From assembly GCA_964035575.1 (NCBI GenBank), contig OZ037892.1, forward strand, positions 806,001 to 870,000: DNA of 64,000 nucleotides, in the 5' to 3' direction. This document shows, in pieces, positions 19,155 through 29,295 of this stretch; the stretch's first letter is position 1; each line of letters starts with the position of its first letter. The notes beneath the pieces are model-generated. The model was not told the DNA's origin. It saw only the letters and a program-made list of their open reading frames with translations, and searched no databases. This DNA comes from Rhynchopus sp. YZ270_cl-10 (taxonomy: Eukaryota > Euglenozoa > Diplonemea > Diplonemida > Diplonemidae). The position numbers and the translations under genes are program-made.

Positions 19155-19280
19155 AGATGTATACCTCGAAATGGATTGTAGGACTGCATGGTTGGGGGGG
19201 GGGGGTCCACCCACGGTGCACCCAGTCATACCAAGGTACACTGTTCACGAGAGGGCTTTTGTATTTCAAGTCAGTTTTTT
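19155..19280 (+). repeat. GAGAG-loop hairpin, extended B type (copy B3)
   Basis: The longer B form: CGAAATGGATTGTAG, ACTGCATGGTTGGGG, a C-rich CCACCC stretch, CAGTCATACCAAGGTACACT, then GTTCACGAGAGGGCTTTTGT and the tail ATTTCAAGTCAGTTTTTT. It matches 59738-59832 and, in shorter form, 53195 and 53928. It fills the space between the coiled-coil gene and NDUFS7, and a CTACTGTCAG acceptor-like tract follows at 19312-19321. Confidence 0.75.
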
Positions 19281-19354
19281 ATCTTTTTGCAAAAAAATTC
19301 CTCTTTGCTATACTACTGTCAGGTAAAACACACCAAAAAAAAGCAAATAAACTA

Positions 19355-20782
19355 ATGTTGAGGATAACACGCAGTACGGCACGGGCGGCGCTGAGGCCAA
19401 CAACGGCATTAGCAAATTTAACCCTTCACCCTGACGACCCACGTAACTTGGAGCATAAGGACTATGTCTCTGACGGACGGCACGCAGCGCAAAAGATTTT
19501 CGATGGTATGTAAAATGCACAACACCCTCTCCGGGGTGTCAAGCCTTTTTTTTACCTTTTTTTTAGACGGCTTTTGGTTGTCTACATCATAGGGCCACAT
19601 GGTATTGTTGCGCCTCTTTCTTTTTGCAGTGGGTCACCACAGGAATTATAACATGAGTTTTGATATTTTTCTTTTCTTTTTTGAGGCGGATTAATGGATT
19701 TCCTTTAATATGCCTCGCTTCCATACCCATATACCCACAACCACAGCGCGAGACGGAGGGAACAAGGCCTTCAACGGATTGTCGTGGGTGATGACTAAGC
19801 TGGTGCACTTCAGAGACTTCGCCTTTGCGGCGTCGCTCTGGCCACTGACCTTTGGGCTTGCGTGCTGTGCTGTCGAGATGATGCACACCATGTGCTCGAG
19901 ATACGATTTGGATAGATTTGGTATTGTGCCCCGTGCTGTGCCTAAGTATGTCTCTTGCTGAAGCCTCCCACCTATTGTTATCACTCATAATGAAATTACC
20001 CTGAAGGATTACAAAGCATTTTTTTTTAAATGATCAGCGTTCTTTCGATTGGTCGGACATATTGATACCAGCCAAAGTTACTACCGTTCCAAAAGGTTAT
20101 CAAAATTGAGGCAAAAAAAAAACTACCTTCCACAGACAAGCAGACTTGATCATTGTGAGCGGAACCCTCTGTAACAAGATGGCGCCCATGTTCAGAATGT
20201 GCTACGATCAGATGCCCTACCCGAAATGGATTGTTTCTATGGTATGACCAATTCACTTACAATGTTATGGTACATGGTAGGGCAAACTTGGCGACCAAAT
20301 ATCGACCAAAATAATGGCGGATTTTGAGGGTTTTCTTGGCGACTTTTTTGGTCGACAATATTACTTGCTCCTTATGCAGTTATTTTAGAAACGATTGCGA
20401 TCACGCCTCAGCATAGAGAGGCTTGCTTTCATCTTATTCACTTTTCTGCTGTGCGATAACGGATATGATAAGGTGACTATGCACGAAACTTTTCTTTTCT
20501 TCTGTCCACACACCTACCACCATGTGAACCTTTCCCCCTCTTCTCGGCTAGAAAAGAAAGTTATTGAAATAATTCAAAACCCCCCCCTCTCTTGCTCTAC
20601 AGGGTTCCTGCGCAAACGCCGGAGGATACTACGCGTACTCCTACTCCGTGGTGAAGGGATGTGACAACGTGGTGCCCGTCGACGTCTACGTGCCTGGCTG
20701 CCCGCCCCCAGCAGAGGCTCTCCTCTACGGTCTTCTCCTCCTCTCCCGTAAAATTAGAAACGAGGAAATTAGAACTGTTTGA
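19355..20782 (+). CDS. NDUFS7: NADH:ubiquinone oxidoreductase 20-kDa subunit (NDUFS7/PSST/NuoB), four exons
   Basis: Exons 19355-19505, 19747-19945, 20136-20241 and 20603-20782 join in frame to 211 residues. All donors are GTATG and all acceptors end AG. The first 30 residues are a mitochondrial presequence ([18 protein letters not shown]). The core carries the four ligands of cluster N2: tandem Cys in [12 protein letters not shown], Cys in [11 protein letters not shown] and Cys in [14 protein letters not shown]. Other family marks are [18 protein letters not shown] and [10 protein letters not shown]. The protein sits at the ubiquinone end of complex I in the mitochondrial inner membrane. Length is normal for the family. 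Placement in the nucleus implies a working NADH-linked respiratory chain. The introns are 241, 190 and 361 nt. No spliced leader was seen, but an acceptor-like CTACTGTCAG lies 34 nt upstream of the ATG. Confidence 0.96.
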
Positions 20783-21242
20783 TATCTTTTCTAGCGGAGG
20801 GGGGGTGGGGCGAGGGCGGGGTGGGGGAAAAAAAAAGGTTCGTTCGGTGTGATGGTGGGGGAAAGTGTGTTTTTAGAAGAGGGGGGAAGGCTCGAACTGT
20901 TTGGTACCTAAAATATGGGGGAGGAAACGGGTTTTTTTCTGTTTTGTTTTGTTTTGTTTTTTTTTTACTAATCGTTATTCAGTTGGTAAAGTGATCGATA
21001 CAATTTAAAAAAAAAGGGGAAAGATATTGTCACCCCTTTCTCCCCCAAGAGTACAACCACGAATGTTTTACGAAACATTATATTTTCAAAAAAAAAATAA
21101 CCAACTCGCAATTTGTACTAAGCCTGTTGAGCTTCGAGCAGATACACACACCTCCTCTCTCTCTCCCTTCTCGTTTTTTTTTGATCTGTGGGATTGCCAC
21201 AGCAGTATGTTCTCTTTTTGTTAATGTTCTCGAGAGGGCTTA

Positions 21243-21348
21243 CCGTATTCGTACAAATTATCGACTGTACTAATGTTCGACCTTTTCAGGATTTTTCTGG
21301 AAGTTTTTTTTCGACCTGTTTTACGGTCGATAATTTGTACGAATATGG
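21243..21348. mobile_element. 106-bp TA-flanked MITE inserted in a hairpin repeat
   Basis: The inverted ends CCGTATTCGTACAAATTATC and GATAATTTGTACGAATATGG are bordered by TA on both sides (21241-21242 and 21349-21350). It interrupts a B-type hairpin: GTTCTCGAGAGGGCT lies on the left and TATTTCAAATTT continues on the right. A TA target duplication suits the Tc1/mariner class. Confidence 0.85.
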
Positions 21349-21479
21349 TATTTCAAATTTTTATTCGATTTTGTGAAGGAATTTGGAAGGGGGGTGAATA
21401 GGGGTGGACAAAAGGATGTCTGAGAGATTGCATCGGATTCGAGTCATTTTTTTCCCCGGGTTTGAATAAAATATTTTTC

Positions 21480-21590
21480 CAGTGCCTGCGTTCCAGAGGC
21501 GTTTGCACTATCAACTTCACTTTTTCTCCTTCTCCCTATACACTGTCACAAGAGGGCTGTTGTTGTATTTCATGTCAACTTTTCTTTGTG
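21480..21590 (+). repeat. GAGAG-loop hairpins, D type (D3) then B type (B5)
   Basis: D3: CAGTGCCTGCGT, TCCAGAG, GCGTTTGCACT, tail ATCAACTTCACTTTTT. B5 follows at 21536: TACACTGTCACAAGAGGGCT, then GTATTTCATGTCAACTTTT. Two different stem types sit head to tail in the same orientation. Confidence 0.7.
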
Positions 21591-21617
21591 GATTTATGAG
21601 ATGTGCATGCAAACGCC

Positions 21618-22158
21618 ATACTGGGGGGGGGCTAATAAAGTATACGGTGCTAATAAAGTATACGGGGGTAATAAAGTATACGGTGCGGAAACCCATTTTG
21701 AGCGTGTAAATCTGTGAAATAAAGTATACGGTTTTTGTGTACATTTTTCTACTAAAAAAATTTTACAGCAATTTTTGCACAAAAAATCGGAATTTTTTTT
21801 TTTTTGATTTCGGTGGTCCGGATTCTGTGCGTGCTGTGATGGGGTCACTTTGAGCTGAGAAATGAGTATTTTTGACCTAAAACGCGTGTATCAGTTTTTA
21901 CACGATTGGTGCTGACGGGGTTCAGATTTGTGAAAATTTAAGTCACCAAAAAATTGTTCATTTTTCCACATTGACCCCACCACTGGCTGGGATTGTCCCA
22001 AAAATGCCAATGGTGGTGTTTTCGCGAGGTTTCGGCCACTAGAAACCCCAAAATAACAGTGATTTTTTTTTTTTTTTCCTTTTTCGTTTTTTGGCCATTT
22101 AAGCAGTAATTCCCGCCGAATAAAGTATACGTATACTTTAATAGCTCCCCCCCAGTAT
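21618..22158. mobile_element. 541-bp non-autonomous inverted-repeat element
   Basis: The ends ATACTGGGGGGGGGCTAAT and ATAGCTCCCCCCCAGTAT are inverted, and AAAGTATAC occurs several times near each end. The body shares GCGTGCTGTGATGGGGTCAC and the following GAGTATTTTTGACCTAAAA with the intronic element at 10660-10740, and it includes a repeat J core. No transposase and no certain target duplication. Confidence 0.7.
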
Positions 22159-22625
22159 CCAAACGGCATATCCACCTTTTTTTTTTTTGTGAATTTTTAT
22201 TTTCCACTTTTTGTACCCCTGCGTCCGCCGGATGTCTGGTGAGGGCGTTTTCATTTGACAACCTTCTCTTCCTTCGATACGGCTAAGCACAAGAGAGACT
22301 TTATTGTTGTAAAAAGTCTTAAGTCTTAAGCCACCCGGAACTCTTAAGAAAATCCTTTTCTTTTTTTTTTGACGGCATACCGTTTCTGTTCTTTTTGGAT
22401 GTGTTCCGCACAAAAATAAAAAAGGTCGTTGATAAGTCGAGGGGGGTGGGTCGGGATGGGAGTTGTGTCCTTTTCGATAGCACGATACGTATTCAACCAT
22501 TTTTTCTTCTTTTTTTTTCAAAATATTTCTCCTTCACTTCCCCCTCCCTCAACAATCATAGGATATACACAAAAAATCTACCAAAATATGGAGTAAAAAA
22601 AAACCAAACAAAAAATTATTTTTAT

Positions 22626-23540
22626 ATGTTCAAACTCACCGCTGTTTGCAGCGCTGCGAATGGAGACAACTACAGCAGCTCGGCAACCTCTGTGAGCCCG
22701 ACCCATCCTGGTGAAGACCCGGTTCCTTTTGATGGAGTAGTCGTATGCGAACATGATGGACAGCGCTTCTCAAATACCTCTGAGCTGTATACCGCCTCCG
22801 GGTGTGAAGAGGTGTGCGCGACATCGATGAACTCCACCAAGAAACAGACCATGAGCGCCATCATCTCCTGGGGAAGCAATACCCACGATGCACGCGCCCT
22901 CATGAACGACCCTGTCGACGGCGTTGTTGTGAAGGGGGCGGCCTCGCTGTTTGCAAACGGCGCCACCTCGGTGGCGGTTCAGTACGTCGCAATGGAACGG
23001 CGTGATGAATGCTATGACCTCATAGGCCTCCGCAAGAACGTTAAAGTTGGGGTCGACGAAAAGCTCGGCGCAGTTATCGATGCGCAAAGTGAAACATGCC
23101 GGTCTGTTCAGACCGTCGCAGCGTTGCTTGGCAAATCCTTAGGTGGCTTATCAAGCACGGCGCACACAGTGTGTTTGGTAGCGGCATATAAAGGAACCGC
23201 GTTGTGTGCTAAAATTGCCTTTGTGGGTGGTGCGGATACGGCAAGGGGTGGGGCGGTAGAGGGCGGAGGAGAAGCGGAAGAGGACTTTACAAAAGGCAGC
23301 ATCCTCCTCCAGCAATGTCTCTCCGGCATCGTGAGTGGGCGTGACTACCGTACCCTGCCCTTCCGTGAAAGCAAGCTGACGCGTGTCCTGCAGCACCCAC
23401 TGCACTACACTGCTGCAGGGCAAGGGCACACAGTGATGCTCTTCTGTCTCCCGCAGGAGCCCGAGAAGGAGAATGCCTTGCTTTCATTGCTGCGGACAGC
23501 GGAGTTGTGTCGAGGGGTGCCGGTATGGAGAAATATATAA
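22626..23540 (+). CDS. Kinesin-like pseudo-motor protein
   Basis: 304 residues from the ATG at 22626. The C-terminal half is plainly a kinesin motor fold: TLPFRESKLTRVLQHPL (residues 244-260) matches the family signature VPYRDSKLTRLLQ, followed by HTVMLFCLPQEPEKENALLS and LLRTAEL. Upstream, FDGVV (35-39), LSSTAH (175-180) and KIAFVGGAD (196-204) align with FDxVF, SSRSH and the DLAGSE switch-II loop. The nucleotide-binding elements are lost: the P-loop GQTGSGKT position reads WGSNTHDAR, and switch II lacks DLAGSE. The protein is therefore unlikely to hydrolyse ATP and would be a non-motile kinesin homologue. It is shorter than a full motor domain, and the first beta strand (R-x-R-P) is not visible, so a 5' exon may be missing; CTGTTTGCAG just after the ATG resembles an acceptor. 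The next gene begins within 350 nt. Confidence 0.75.
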   Translation: MFKLTAVCSAANGDNYSSSATSVSPTHPGEDPVPFDGVVVCEHDGQRFSNTSELYTASGCEEVCATSMNSTKKQTMSAIISWGSNTHDARALMNDPVDGVVVKGAASLFANGATSVAVQYVAMERRDECYDLIGLRKNVKVGVDEKLGAVIDAQSETCRSVQTVAALLGKSLGGLSSTAHTVCLVAAYKGTALCAKIAFVGGADTARGGAVEGGGEAEEDFTKGSILLQQCLSGIVSGRDYRTLPFRESKLTRVLQHPLHYTAAGQGHTVMLFCLPQEPEKENALLSLLRTAELCRGVPVWRNI

Positions 23541-23601
23541 TCATTAGGCGGCTAGAGGCGGTGTATTTCAGCTCAATTGAGATGCCGGTTGTGACGTCAA
23601 G

Positions 23602-23640
23602 GTGACTAAAGCAGGCTAAGGTTCATCTTATAATATTTTC
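23602..23640 (+). repeat. GAGAG-loop hairpin, A type, reduced (copy A2)
   Basis: GGTGACTAAAGCAGGCTAAG, then GTTCATCTTATAATATTTTC. The loop has shrunk and CGAGAG is lost, but TAAAGC/GCTAAG-like pairing and the TTCATCTTATAA tail remain. It lies 61 nt after the kinesin-like stop codon. Confidence 0.6.
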
Positions 23641-23882
23641 TTTTGTTTTCTGGGTTCTGGTCGTCCAAAAAAAAGGTCACTTTGTCAGAACTTTGTCTGG
23701 GTGCGTTGGCTTTTTCAACCACACCATTTGAAGCAACAACGATCACTTTGCAACACGACAACACACAACAAACACAGAAACTAGCAACGATCAGCGAATA
23801 CAAAGACATTTTGGACAACCTGCACGCGAAAATCGTTGCAAACTCGACACGCAACAGAAACCTACAGCAGAAGACACACGCC

Positions 23883-26713
23883 ATGCAGACCCTACGCAGC
23901 ATGAAGCACGCAGAGTCCGCAGACTTGGGTCGTGAGCTCGACCAGAAGGGAGCGCGCCTTGCAACCCGCCTCGCCATCGCACGCAAGGACATCTCACGCG
24001 AGCTCAGTGAAGTCGAGGTACCCCTTTTGCCCCACCTTACGACACCCCTTTTTTAGCCTATTTACGACCCTTTAGCACCCTCTGTACCTTCTTTTCATTA
24101 GAAAAAGAATGTATATGAAACAACTATTTACGAACTTCTATTCTCTTCCACTTCATCACCCCCACAACACCCTCTCTCTGTACAACATTCTACTCTTTAG
24201 AGCCACAACCGCTTTCAACCCCACCCCACCCTTCAGGGCAAACGAATGGAAGAGATCCGCACCGACCTCGCCCGCTCCCGCCGTGAACACGAAACCACCA
24301 AAGCCGACATAGCCGGGGCTACCGAGAAGGTCGAACTCCTCTTAGCACAGGAGATGGACCACCATATCAAGGAGCGCGTCGCTTGCCGGAGAGAGTATGA
24401 GAAGTTGATTGCGACACAACGAGAGGAGAATGACTGGGAGGCATACCGTGTGGCGCAGGCGGAACGCAGTGCCGATGTCATGCGGGTTTGGGCGGACCGT
24501 GTGAACAGCGAGGTGGCCGAGATCGATGCAGAAAAGGAACGCCTAGCTGAGAAGAAGTCACGAGCTAGTGGCCCCAGCAGGAGTGAGGGCCTCACACCCA
24601 AGGAGGCTGCAGCCAAGGCAGAGTACTTCCGCGCCTTAGACGAGATAGCTGAGCTGGAAGAACGCAACGACGAGCTCCGCTCCACCATACGCGACTACAA
24701 AGCTGAAACCCAACTCGAAGTGGACACCGACTCAGACCTCGTTGATGATGATGACTACGAGGCAGGTGGAGGTGGAGGTGGAGGTGGGGGTTATGGAGGA
24801 GGAGGAGGGTACGGAGGAGGGGGCTACGAACACCCCCGCACCCCCGAGTCCTCCGTCCCCACCACCCCCCGCTCCACCTACTCCGACCAACCCCCATACA
24901 CCTCCTCACCCCGAGCCCACGACATCGCGGGCCCCAACTCTCACCACAAATTGGGAGGAATCTCCGACTCCCGTGAAGTACGCCTCACTGACTTGGAAGC
25001 GTTTAAGTTGGAGAGACAACAGTTTTTGTTTACTGTGAAAAAGCTGGAGAAGCTGGAGCACATTATCGACAACACGATGGAGCTACTTGCGAAGGGGGCG
25101 GAGGTCACGATTATGAATCCTGGCCCGGGGGTGTTGATGCGACGCTTTGTTGCAAAGATTACCCACAACGAGAAAACCGAGAAGACTCACCTCAACGTTG
25201 GCGGGGCAGAAGGGAAGTCATGGTGCCTCAATGACGGCACACTCCAAGAGATCCGCCTCGGGCAAAACACCGATCAATACGACCGCCTGCTGCAGGAGGT
25301 GGGTGGGTACAGCTCTGTCAGCACACCTCAGAGCATGCCACCCACCTCGAAGATGCTGGTCACAGAGCCACACACACTGTCGCTCTACAAATACCGTTCG
25401 ATTGCGTTGGTCTTTCTGGAGCAGGTGCGCACAGAGCTGTGCTTTGTAGCTGACTCCTCAGAAGACTTTGAACGCTGGCAGGTGGGTCTGCACAAATCAT
25501 CATTGTATGAACGTGAACAGATCATGCCGCAGTGGTCCAGCCATTTGGACCTATCGCGCAATAGAGATATGGTGCGTCTTGCGGAAAGAGAACGGCAGTT
25601 CTGTTCGGAGAACCACATCGCTCCAATGGACTATCTCAATGCAAAGTACGAGACGCTCAATGGACGTCGGTATGTAAAAATGTTTTTTGGGGGGGAGAGT
25701 AGTTTTCGGAGTTGCAAAAAAACCCCCCCTTTTTGGATCCAGAAGTCAACCTTCTTGGGTGGATTGATGTGTCAACGCAAGGTGTTAAAACAAAAAGAGT
25801 TCCTAATGTAATGATGTCTCTCTTACACACAGACCTCTTTTGGAATGTCAAGACAATAACAACGTAACGAAAAAAAGGCCTTCCGTAGTACAAAGGCTTC
25901 GGCCAACATTGAGTACAGACCCGAATTCTCCCACCTGGTGGGATTACTAGGCGATTGTCGACACAACAAAAAGGCAAGTAAAAAAAAAAACAAATTAACA
26001 CCACTCACCTAACATCACTCACCGTACAGGGTCGTGACAACTCTGTATGATATCCGGCATGCATCTTCGTTGGATTTGATGAATTCGCACAAACTGTTTG
26101 AGTTTCTGTGGCTTATGGGTATGGCCTGCACACAGTGTTCTCCCCCCCTTCCTCAGCTTGAATATATTTTCATTGTTGCTGAGAAGTATCCTAACAAGAA
26201 AAATAGCGATCGCGCGGGTCGCGATGGTATTTGTGTATGGTTATGTGTGGCTGTGTGTACACCAGGTTGTACACTCCTGGAGTGTGTGTGTGGGAAGCCG
26301 TCCCACCTTTTCACCCTCAGGTAGACCTTCATACTTTTTTCTTTAGGAGGAAGTGCCACAAAAGGGCCCCCCTGATGACTTGGGTGGGAGTCTTTTCAAC
26401 ACCATTTCTCTTCACAGGATACATTTCTTCGACATCACTCTGGGAAATCCAATACACGGATGAAGCACACATGCGAGCGGAGAAGGAGCGTGAGGCAAGA
26501 GAGAAGGAGTCGTCAGGGCTGCCTCTGCCTGCACCGTCACCCGACCTGGTTGGAGAAGTCATCGATGCTGTGAAGGAGGGCATGAAGGAAGGTGTGCAGG
26601 AGGCCTTCGAGAACTTCGACACAAAGGCAGCGATCAACAACACCGAAAAGTACATCAACAACGAGCGCAAAAACCTACTGAAGGAGAACAACGCTTCGCT
26701 CTCACCGTTCTGA
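23883..26713 (+). CDS. Coiled-coil protein with PH-like domain, four exons
   Basis: Exons 23883-24017, 24237-25669, 26030-26118 and 26418-26713 join in frame to 650 residues. The first exon is open upstream to 23643 and looks coding (YKDILDNLHAKIVANSTRNR) but has no ATG there, so the real start may lie in an unseen exon. The N-terminal half is coiled coil (RSRREHETTKADIAG; AEIDAEKERLAEKKS). A Gly/Tyr-rich linker follows (GGGGGYGGGGGYGGGGYE). A PH-like domain begins near TIMNPGPGVLMRRFVAKITH and ends at DSSEDFERWQVGLHKS, with a Trp in the last helix as usual. The C-terminal tail is helical (EREAREKESSG; VIDAVKEGMKEGVQEAF). The PH-like fold suggests membrane or protein docking. The role is unknown. 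A phase test excludes an extra exon at 25915-25968. Confidence 0.7.
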
Positions 26714-27241
26714 GCGCATTTTCCTTTTTCTCTCTCTCTCTTTTGCGGTATTTTTGTGTGCAATGTGGATACATTTTTTTTGGGGGTAAGGGGAACCCAT
26801 AGATTCTTAGATGTTACATACAGAGAGATGTCATTCGTCTAACACATTTCCCCCCATTTTTTGTGTAGTAGTTGTTCTTTCCCCATTGAAGGGTCTCGGG
26901 TATATCTTTCCCCCCCATCCCCCATCCACCTCCGCCATAGTTTTAAAAAAATTCCTCTTTCCCCAAACTTTTGTCTCGCCCCCTTTTTTTTTTGTCACCT
27001 CATGAAATGAAGGAGGAAATAGAAACGACGCACTTTAAACACACTTTGCGGTTCTAGGGACGAACCGCGCTGCAGAGCCACTCCTCACCAAACAGGTCGA
27101 GGTGTGTGCGTTTCACCACAACCTCTCTCCCATGGGTTTTATCGTGTGATGAGTGTTACGTTTCTATTTTTTTTTTCTATTTCCCCCTACCCTACCCTTC
27201 CCTACCAATTCATCACCCCTCCCTTACAGTACTATTATGAG
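26714..27241. other. Intergenic spacer containing the F repeat
   Basis: Pyrimidine-rich sequence followed by F repeat copy 2 (26992-27170) and a CTCCCTTACAG acceptor-like tract at 27218-27228, 13 nt before the next start codon. Confidence 0.6.
26992..27170 (+). repeat. F repeat, copy 2
   Basis: Near-identical to 16651-16827 across TTTGTCACCTCATGAAATGA, GCGGTTC-TAGGGAC-GAACCGC, ACCAAACAGGTCGAGGTGTG and GTGTGATGAGTGTTACG. Both copies are preceded by a long T tract and are in the same orientation as the genes. Confidence 0.7.
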
Positions 27242-28753
27242 ATGAGCTCTTCTGATGTTAATGCACCACTCTTTGCCGACGCAAAGCGGGAGCTGTGGGG
27301 GCTTTTCCGGAAATGCGCTGCCCCAGGGCAGAGCCTTGCAAGCAGGGTGCTGGACTACCCAAGCTTCGAGCGGCTAATCTATGCATTCGACTTTGCAAAG
27401 TTCGACGTCCTCTCCGACGAGAGGGATTGGGTACCACGGCTGTGGAACAGCATGTTAACTCAGGAAGGGATTGCCTCGATGGAAATCGACCCTACTGTCA
27501 TCCGCTGGCCGACCCTATGGAAGGTAGTGAAAGCATTGCTCTCTTCTCCACGAACTGATTCGCCGTCACCTCCTCCGGTTCCCTCTGCGTTTCATTCGGC
27601 GCCTCTACAGCTCCATCTTGACACTGCAGGATTGCAGGGTATTTTAAGCAGTCCTCATGAACCGTTAACACAAAGCCCTCCTAGACATAGTGTGAGTGTT
27701 GTGCCTAATAGAGGCTTGAATGCGACACCAAGACGTGATGCATCGGTGTTAGATTTGAAGTACGATGAGTCACCGTGTGTACTGCATGCGGAGGAGGAGG
27801 TGGAGGATGTGCCGGTTATGAAAGGGTTTCAGAAAAGCGCGGCGTGGTTGGAGCTGTCGCAGCCACCACAGAGGGAGAGGGAGAAGGAGAGGGAGAGGCA
27901 GGTATCCCCTTCTGGAGTGCCGCCGTCGTGGGATAGATGGCATAACGAGTCGAGGTTGGAGCAGGCATTGGAGGAGTTGGTACAGCTTCGAACAGAGCTT
28001 TCTGCATCGCGGAGTCAAAATCGTTCATTAGAATCCGCGTTGGTGGAGGAAAAGGCGCGTAGAATGGCGTTATTGGAAAAAGGGCATTTGCCAGTCGCAG
28101 ATGCGCTGCCGCCTCAGTTTGAAAAATTGAGTCAATTGGTCAGAGCCTGCTCCGGAGCGAAAGATGATGAAGGGTGGGTACCGAGACAGAATTATAACAA
28201 AGTGATGGAAGCGTTGCAGATGAAGAAGGAGGAGGCGAAGGTGAGTGTTGCTGCGTATGAGGAGAAGGTGGAAGTGTTGGAGGGGAGGCTGGCGGCGGTG
28301 GAGGCGAAGGGGGAAGCGGAGGTGCTGGCGGTGCGGGAGGAGGTGGTGATGTTGCAGTCTGAGGCGCAATACCGGGAGGAGATGGTGGAAAAGCTTCAGG
28401 CAGACAAGGCAAGGCAGATCCACGAAACAAATACCCTCCGTGTTGCCGCGCAGTCAGCTTCAGAAAACCTCAGCATCGCCGAAACCGACTGCGCCCGACT
28501 CCACAGAGAACTGAAAGTCGCGCGCGCCTCGCTCACCGCCCGCGATATTGAGCTCTCCGCTGCCCGTGAATCGATTCTCGCTGCTGAAGAACAGTGCCGT
28601 GGAATAGGGCAGGGTGTTCGCCTAGAGAGAAGAGGAAGTGAGCCGGAGAAGGAGGTGCGAGAAATCGAGGCAAGAGAAGGTGCGCCAGGCAATGCATCGT
28701 CGCCGTGTTTTGCATCGAGAGAGAGGGCTCTGGTGCAGACGAGGTTTGGGTGA
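27242..28753 (+). CDS. Coiled-coil protein of unknown function
   Basis: 503 residues from the ATG at 27242, which follows CTTACAG by 13 nt. Residues 1-100 form a small globular region (FADAKRELWGLFRKCAAPGQ; FAKFDVLSDERDWVPRLWNS) that I do not recognise. A Pro/Ser-rich linker and an arginine/glutamate run (QREREKERERQ) follow. From about residue 240 to 460 it is a long coiled coil (LEQALEELVQLRTELSASRS; MKKEEAKVSVAAYEEKVEVL). A structural cytoskeletal protein is the simplest guess. No intron is needed, although the frame could extend past the stop by splicing. It has the same style as the coiled-coil genes at 8417, 17293 and 23883. Confidence 0.7.
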   Translation: MSSSDVNAPLFADAKRELWGLFRKCAAPGQSLASRVLDYPSFERLIYAFDFAKFDVLSDERDWVPRLWNSMLTQEGIASMEIDPTVIRWPTLWKVVKALLSSPRTDSPSPPPVPSAFHSAPLQLHLDTAGLQGILSSPHEPLTQSPPRHSVSVVPNRGLNATPRRDASVLDLKYDESPCVLHAEEEVEDVPVMKGFQKSAAWLELSQPPQREREKERERQVSPSGVPPSWDRWHNESRLEQALEELVQLRTELSASRSQNRSLESALVEEKARRMALLEKGHLPVADALPPQFEKLSQLVRACSGAKDDEGWVPRQNYNKVMEALQMKKEEAKVSVAAYEEKVEVLEGRLAAVEAKGEAEVLAVREEVVMLQSEAQYREEMVEKLQADKARQIHETNTLRVAAQSASENLSIAETDCARLHRELKVARASLTARDIELSAARESILAAEEQCRGIGQGVRLERRGSEPEKEVREIEAREGAPGNASSPCFASRERALVQTRFG

Positions 28754-28837
28754 GAGTGGGGAGGGTGGGAGGTGGGAGGGGAAAGGAGGGATAGAGAGTA
28801 GATGCTTTTGTGTGGGGTTGATGCCATGGATGGTGAC

Positions 28838-29030
28838 AGTGTCCAGAGGGTGTTGGGCACTATCAACTTCGCTTTGTTGTTGTTGTTTTTGCGTGTGTTT
28901 TGTGTTTTGTGTTTGTGTGTGTGTGTGTGTGTGTGTTTTTTTGTTTGTGTATAGGTCCAGGGGGGTTCGATAACCCAAGAATGTCAGTGCCTGAGTCCCA
29001 AAGGCGTTTTGCATTGTCATCTTTTTCCCC
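28838..29030 (+). repeat. Two GAGAG-loop hairpins, D type (D4, D5)
   Basis: D4 (28838): CAGTGTCCAGAGGGTGTTGG, then GCACTATCAACTTCGCTTTG. D5 (28948-29030): GGGTT-CGAT-AACCC as hairpin 1, then CAGTGCCTGAGTCCCAAAGG, CGTTTTGCATTGTCATC and a T tract. Between them is a (GT)n run at about 28915-28938. They fill most of the space before HSP70. Confidence 0.7.
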
Positions 29031-29295
29031 CCAGCTGGTTTTTTTCAATTCTGAGATTGCGTGCGAGTGGTGTGCCCATACTAGGCATATTCGTTATATT
29101 TTGTTAGGTTTTATTTTTCTTTGTTCTTAGATTTTAGAGTGATCCACACACCCCCTTTGTATAGTAAAAATGATTGGAGAGTTTAGAATAAAAAACAGCC
29201 CCGATTCTTTTGAAATTAGTAAGGTTTTCTTCCCTTCCACAACGTCATCCACCCCAACAGATATTAAGTAAATCTAGTTTCAGCAAAAAGCAAAT

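Larger units (their letters stand above)
20783..22625. other. 1.84-kb intergenic region
   Basis: No gene seen. Contains G-rich runs (20790-20890), a B hairpin split by a small transposon (21226-21360), D and B hairpins (21480-21585), a larger inverted-repeat element (21618-22158) and a CAATCATAG acceptor-like site at 22560 upstream of the kinesin-like gene. Confidence 0.6.

Noticed and set aside
19158-20235. CGAAATGGATTGT shared by the extended B hairpin and NDUFS7 exon 3 (PKWIV codons)
   Set aside because: The match is 13 nt and ends at once on both sides; most likely chance.
23582-23601. Mini-exon ATGCCGGTTGTGACGTCAAG before GTGACT as first exon of the PH-like gene
   Set aside because: It would end in phase 2, whereas the plausible acceptor at 23688 needs phase 1; and the donor is the start of the A2 hairpin repeat.
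25915-25968. Possible extra exon with GC-AG donor (AAG|GCAAGT) in the PH-like gene
   Set aside because: Joining it breaks the phase with the next exon (an in-frame stop follows), while direct splicing 25669 to 26030 keeps the frame.
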